From a virus: a DNA stretch of 26,626 nucleotides. Shown here piece after piece: positions 22,307-26,626 of the stretch. A program made the position numbers and the translations under genes. Within the stretch, counting starts at the first letter, position 1; each line of letters starts with the position of its first letter. Below the pieces are notes generated by a model. The model had not been told where the DNA came from. It saw only the letters and a program-made list of their open reading frames with translations, and did not search any database. The stretch lies in IMG/VR virus record IMGVR_UViG_3300035188_001367, positions 1 through 26,626 of that record; one strand, given 5' to 3'.

Positions 22307-22749
22307 TGCCCATGCCACAGCACGCCTCACGGACCGCCCCCTGGTTGCGGTACATGGGCCTCCCCTACCGCTGGGGGGGGGATCCGGATCGCCATGGCGC
22401 CACCGACTGCTTGCGCCTCACGATCGCCGTGCTGGGCCTCTATGACGCCCCCCGGCCGCCGCTGATCAAACGGGAGTGGTATCGGGCCGCCAGCCGTGGC
22501 CGCTGGCGGCCACTGCTCGAGGAGCTTGCCGCCATCACCACACCGGTGCCCGGCGCCATGCCCCTCGACGTGGCGCTGCTGGCCGACGGTGAACCGATCG
22601 CCCTGGGTGTGTGCGTGGCCGGTGGAATCCTCACCACCTGCCAGGGCCAGGGCGTGCACTGGAGGCCGTTGGCGCCCTGCCAGGTGCGCCGCTGGTTTCA
22701 CTTCCTGCCTGTGGCTCCATCCACCACCGCGCCCATCCTGATCCTGTGA
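22306..22749 (+). CDS. Tail tip NlpC/P60-like protein (lambda gpK position), possibly inactive
   Basis: A 147-residue protein. GLPYRWGGDPDRHGATDCLRL (residues 18-38) is the typical start of an NlpC/P60 domain with catalytic Cys35 in the DC motif. The domain continues with DVALLADGEPIALGVCVAGG and the ILTTCQGQGVHW region. In active members a His follows the GG-I/V-L strand, as in LHA; here that place reads LTTC, so the catalytic His appears lost. The whole protein is close to the minimal length of the domain. Lambda gpK combines a Mov34 and an NlpC domain; only the latter is present here. Such domains cleave peptidoglycan at the tail tip or only support tip structure. It overlaps the next start by GTGA. 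Confidence 0.6.
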   Translation: MPMPQHASRTAPWLRYMGLPYRWGGDPDRHGATDCLRLTIAVLGLYDAPRPPLIKREWYRAASRGRWRPLLEELAAITTPVPGAMPLDVALLADGEPIALGVCVAGGILTTCQGQGVHWRPLAPCQVRRWFHFLPVAPSTTAPILIL

Positions 22750-25700
22750 CGCGCCATCCCCGCCCCCTTCCTGGCGACGCCTACCTGGCGGAGCTGCTCG
22801 GCTGGAGCGAAGACCAGCTGCTGCGCTATCAGATCGAACGGCAGCAGGCCGCGGCGATCGAATACACGCGGAACCCGCCACTGGCCACCTGCGGTCCGAC
22901 GCCCGCCGCTACCTGGGCGATCATCTCGCTGGCCACCACCATCCTCTCAACGGGCTACACGGTGCTGTCCACCCTGTTGGCGCCCAAGCCGAGGCAGCCC
23001 GGGCGATTCATCTCCAAGACCAACCGGGCCGACAACATCAGCCGCAACGCGCGTTACGCCCCACGGCCCGGCTTTGATTCCACCCAGGAGGTGGCGCGGC
23101 TTGGCAGTGTCATCCCCATCGTGTTCGCCCGGCGTGAGTATTTGCCCGCCCTCAATGGCCGGCCTGCGGGCTGGTACGGCGGCTGCCGCGTCGATCTGGA
23201 GCTCCTGTGGTCTCAACTGGTGGCCGTTGACGGCGGCCAGCTTTTTCGCGCGCTCTACATGCTGGGCGAAGGGCCGATGGCCGAGGTCGACTCGGCCGGC
23301 TTTGCCATCGGCAACAACCCCCTCCGCTCCTACGACCTCGGCACCGCCGCCGCCAATGAGGCCGCCGCCCGCGTCACCGTCTACGCCCGCCTGGGCGGCG
23401 GGCGGATCCGTTCCACCGATCGCATTGCCGGCCGCCTTGCCGCCAAAGACATCGGCAACATGGAGAACGACGGCGGCGGCGATGTCTTCCAGGTGCGCAG
23501 CACCGGCGGCGTGATCCGCCCCGATGCCTGCGCAACCGCACGCCCCAGCAGCTCTACCGCCTGCGGGCTCTACGCCACCATCGGCAACGGGCTGGGCCTG
23601 CGGATCAACCCCGAGATGCAGGCCACACGGCAGATCACCACCAAACCACGGGGCAGCAGCGGCAATCAGACGATCGATCCGGTTGATGATCCGGTGGCCC
23701 TCGGCTCAATCTGGAAGGCCAAGCGGATGTGGTCCGGCCGCAGCGGCGTGGTCGACACCTCAATCGGCGGGGCGAGTGGATTGGTCACCTTGCCCGTCGG
23801 TGCCACGTTCGACTACCTGCTCTCGAAAAGCAGCGATGCCAACACCAAATTGAAGTTCGACAAGGACAACACCGACAGCAATATCAAGCACACCGAAAAC
23901 TGCACTGATGTGGCCGCGGCGATCAGTGCACGCCAACGCAGTGCTGATGATGCCCTCCAGGTGGGAGAGCTGTTCAAGGCCGGCAGCTGCTTGGCAGTGC
24001 TGGAGCAGCGCACACCGTCCAATGAACTCTTTTCCTCCAACGCCGACAACGAGCCGGTGGGTGATGGCCAGAACATCACCGCCCGTTTCCGGGTGGTGCG
24101 CGCCGGCACGATCTACGTGACGCCCAACTCGGAGATTGATCCGGCTGCCACTGGCACCGAACAGTTCCCCGAGCGGGTTGGCCCTGAACAGGACTGGGAC
24201 TGGTCCGCTGTGGATTCCGGGCCCCGCTACGCCACTGGCACCAGCCGCCCACACCTTCATCGCTGTGCCATTGCCGATTTCACCCTGACCAAGCCCGCAC
24301 GCATCATTGAGATTGGCATCCGCAGCACCTTGGGGATGCGTACCAGCGGCTTCGCCAACCTGCGCAAGTGTCCCACCCTGCGGGAGATCAATCGCCTCGC
24401 TGGTGGGGAGCAAGAGGGTGATAACCTGCCGTCGGGCAAGAAGCCGAAGGTTTCCCAGTACAGGGGTGCAAGCATCAATATCCCCGAGGAGCGCTACTCG
24501 TTCCTTCGCCTCAGCTATCGCCCGGAGGGCCAGGCGGCGTTTGTGGAGTTGCCCACCATCTATGGCGTGCGGGGGCTGACGCAGCAGGCCCAGAACAATC
24601 AAATACAGCTGGAGTTGCCTGCCAATGCACGCTGTGCGCAGATCCGTTTGGAACCGCTCAGCGGCTGGGAGATTCGCTCCGGCACCGCCAGCGGCGAGCT
24701 GGCTGTGCTCGACAGCCGCATAACCAGCCTGCGAACCGTTGTGGATGGCGACTGCACGGCGCGCTACCTGGGCAAGGCGCCGTTTGCCAGAACCCAGAAG
24801 CGCTTTGATCTCCGCTCCATCGAACCGGATCGGCGCGACGCCCTGGCCGGCTTGACCACCACCACTGCTGCTGCGGGAGCTGTGCCTGGGGTCTACACCA
24901 ATGTGCAGGTGTTGCAAGGCGGCATCGACCTGGGCGGCCGGGCCACCGTGACCGTGCCAAGCGGCGGTGGCTTCAACAGTTCCAACATCACTGTAACTAG
25001 ATCGGGAAGCGGCTATGAAGCGGGACCGATCACCTTGGCCAATGGCAAGCCCGGGGGTTCTGCTCCGTTCCCAGTAATCGCCACCCGCAGTTTTGTAGTT
25101 GAGATTGTCCCTGCGGAGCCATTTATCTTCAACCAATTCGCGATGGTTGAAGACGGGGAGCCTGCACCGCGGATCGGCAACCGTGTGACTCTTTCCAGCA
25201 CCGGCAGTCTGCCAAATGGGCTGAACAGCTCCACTCTCTATTTCGTGGTGAGCAAACCAGCAGAGACGGAGTTCAACCTCGGCCTCACAGCTGACGGTGT
25301 TCCCATAACCATCACCAGCCAGGGGAGTGGTGTAATTACTGCCACGCAAATAGACGGCCCCACAACCAACTGGGCCGGCACCGCCATCGTTGGCAAGACC
25401 GACTTGGGGTTGGGTTGGAGCGATGGTGAAAACCTCGTCGATCCGTGGGGGAAGTTGGCGGAAAGTACTGTCTACGACGAGATCCAAACTACCGCCAACC
25501 AGGGGCCAGAGCATGAGATCGGCTATGTGAACATCATCGAGACCAACCCCACCGCACCCAGCTACTCGAACATTGCTCTGGTAGGGCAAAACATCCGCTC
25601 GGCCCTGGAGCTTCAGAGCGTGAATCAGCTCTCAGCCCAGATCATCGGCGGCCACATCTGCCCCCGTTACATCGAGGCCAGCGATGGCCCCACCCATCTG

Positions 25701-26626
25701 CTGCCCGACATCTTCTCTCGGTTGGCTTTGAGCCCACGATTTGGCGCTGGGCAGGACGTGAGCGCCGAACAGATCGACGCACCCAGTTTTCTGACTTCCG
25801 CCCAGTGGTGCTTTGATCGACGGTATTTCTTTGATGGTTCTTTGCCGGAGCCGGAGAACCTGCGGCAGTGGGCAGCAGACCAGGCCAGCCTGCATTTGCT
25901 CGCGTTCTATGAACTGAATGGGAAGTTCTATTTCAAGCCGGCGTTGTCGTTTGATCCGGTGGAGATCAAAGACCTGTTCACCGCTCAGAACATCAAGAAA
26001 GGCACCTTCCAGTCCACCACCAGCGACGACGACCAGCGGCGACCGATCCAGGTGAGCGGGCTGTACCGGGAGGAGCGCAGCAATGACGACCTGCTGTCTC
26101 CCGGGGTGTTCTCCACCGTGCGGGAGATCACGATCCGCGAGGCATCCGCCAGCGACAGCGACCCTGTGGAGCCGCTGGACATGAAGGCCAGCTGCACCAA
26201 TCGCTGGCATCTGATCGATGCGGCCAAACTGCTGATCCGCTGGCGGCGGCTGGTGGGAGACCCGATCAGCTTTGAAACCACCTACGCGGGCATCTTGCGG
26301 CCGATTGCGCCGGAGGATCACATTGCGGTGGCCTTCGACGAGGAGCTCAACGACCTCTGGTCAAACGGCGCGGTGTTGCCCGATGGCACCCTGGTGGCCT
26401 CCGAACCGCTCGAGGACGGCAGCTACCAGGTGCTGGCCTGGGATGGCACCACACCGCCGGGTCCCACCATTCAGACCCTGACGGTGAGCGGCGGCGGCAC
26501 CCGCGGCAACCTGCTGGGCACCCAGTGGACCCGTACTGCCCCTCCCCAGGTGCGGACATTCCGGGTGATGCGCGTCACCCCCACCGATGACGGCCGGCAG
26601 AAAATCGAGGCGGTGCTCATGCCCAC
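22746..26626 (+). CDS. Tip attachment protein J-like (central tail fibre), 3' partial
   Basis: The frame is open without any stop from GTG 22746 to the end of the window, at least 1,293 codons. The GTG overlaps the K-like stop (GTGA). Residues about 56-80 are hydrophobic (TWAIISLATTILSTGYTVLS), followed by LLAPKPRQPGR; such a segment before an APKP motif is typical of the start of J/TipJ proteins or of a fused gpI. Then come GSVIPIVFARREYLPAL, equivalent to the conserved VPVLYG segment, and long beta-rich domains. Around residues 805-870 lies an inserted domain with NRVTLSSTGSLPNGLNSSTL, also seen in many phage tail proteins. J makes the tail tip and binds the host receptor. The end beyond the window is unknown. 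Confidence 0.82.
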   Translation, partial: MTRHPRPLPGDAYLAELLGWSEDQLLRYQIERQQAAAIEYTRNPPLATCGPTPAATWAIISLATTILSTGYTVLSTLLAPKPRQPGRFISKTNRADNISRNARYAPRPGFDSTQEVARLGSVIPIVFARREYLPALNGRPAGWYGGCRVDLELLWSQLVAVDGGQLFRALYMLGEGPMAEVDSAGFAIGNNPLRSYDLGTAAANEAAARVTVYARLGGGRIRSTDRIAGRLAAKDIGNMENDGGGDVFQVRSTGGVIRPDACATARPSSSTACGLYATIGNGLGLRINPEMQATRQITTKPRGSSGNQTIDPVDDPVALGSIWKAKRMWSGRSGVVDTSIGGASGLVTLPVGATFDYLLSKSSDANTKLKFDKDNTDSNIKHTENCTDVAAAISARQRSADDALQVGELFKAGSCLAVLEQRTPSNELFSSNADNEPVGDGQNITARFRVVRAGTIYVTPNSEIDPAATGTEQFPERVGPEQDWDWSAVDSGPRYATGTSRPHLHRCAIADFTLTKPARIIEIGIRSTLGMRTSGFANLRKCPTLREINRLAGGEQEGDNLPSGKKPKVSQYRGASINIPEERYSFLRLSYRPEGQAAFVELPTIYGVRGLTQQAQNNQIQLELPANARCAQIRLEPLSGWEIRSGTASGELAVLDSRITSLRTVVDGDCTARYLGKAPFARTQKRFDLRSIEPDRRDALAGLTTTTAAAGAVPGVYTNVQVLQGGIDLGGRATVTVPSGGGFNSSNITVTRSGSGYEAGPITLANGKPGGSAPFPVIATRSFVVEIVPAEPFIFNQFAMVEDGEPAPRIGNRVTLSSTGSLPNGLNSSTLYFVVSKPAETEFNLGLTADGVPITITSQGSGVITATQIDGPTTNWAGTAIVGKTDLGLGWSDGENLVDPWGKLAESTVYDEIQTTANQGPEHEIGYVNIIETNPTAPSYSNIALVGQNIRSALELQSVNQLSAQIIGGHICPRYIEASDGPTHLLPDIFSRLALSPRFGAGQDVSAEQIDAPSFLTSAQWCFDRRYFFDGSLPEPENLRQWAADQASLHLLAFYELNGKFYFKPALSFDPVEIKDLFTAQNIKKGTFQSTTSDDDQRRPIQVSGLYREERSNDDLLSPGVFSTVREITIREASASDSDPVEPLDMKASCTNRWHLIDAAKLLIRWRRLVGDPISFETTYAGILRPIAPEDHIAVAFDEELNDLWSNGAVLPDGTLVASEPLEDGSYQVLAWDGTTPPGPTIQTLTVSGGGTRGNLLGTQWTRTAPPQVRTFRVMRVTPTDDGRQKIEAVLMP

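Noticed and set aside
23760-25589. Long reverse-strand open frame (609 codons)
   Set aside because: It is the complement of the J-like gene, which is coupled to its upstream gene and has clear tail protein features.

Overview
The window is GC-rich, densely packed phage DNA, almost all read on the + strand. It holds the head and tail genes of a long-tailed (siphovirus-type) phage or prophage. From the capsid onward the order is that of the lambda late operon: head maturation protease (5428), head cement protein (6771), major capsid protein (7396), head-tail connector genes (8381-10561), tail tube (10624), tail assembly chaperone with a lambda-type -1 frameshift site (15758-16794), tape measure (16848), tail tip genes L-like (21842) and K-like (22306), and a J-like tip attachment protein (22746) that is still open at the right edge. 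No terminase or portal gene is visible. The host cannot be proven from this window. The GC-rich codon use and the duplicated CxTGYSCGxxCISLxKEC motif, which I associate with cyanobacterial and cyanophage proteins, suggest a picocyanobacterium of the Synechococcus/Cyanobium type (inference, moderate to low confidence).

Region 1-5124: a six-unit Kelch-like repeat protein (probable receptor-binding or fibre protein, cut at the left edge), a likely fibre-associated protein, a small gene whose natural 5' end appears to carry an ochre stop, a helical 165-residue protein, and an 898-residue polyvalent protein with a ParB-like domain flanked by two Cys-rich modules. Most of these genes overlap by ATGA, so they look translationally coupled. 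A tiny XRE-type regulator (5125-5352) faces the other way.

Region 5428-11634: head and connector genes. Several are preceded by unusually pyrimidine-rich leaders. In-frame tandem duplications are visible at the DNA level (33 bp, perfect 42 bp; a 60-bp one lies later in the tape measure gene).

Region 11684-14309: a complete 2,610-bp IS1595-family transposon with 24-bp inverted repeats (one mismatch) and a perfect 8-bp target duplication. It sits in the T-tract of the tail-tube terminator. Besides the transposase it carries a compact, AT-richer three-gene cargo: an unknown 275-residue protein, a PIN-domain nuclease with all four acidic residues, and a 61-residue protein. This is the best candidate here for an undescribed system.

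Region 14305-15761: a short accessory ('moron'-like) patch between tail tube and chaperone, with a reverse-strand secreted protein and two unknown forward genes. Region 15758-26626: chaperone, tape measure (with a degenerate M23-peptidase-like insert), and tail tip genes.
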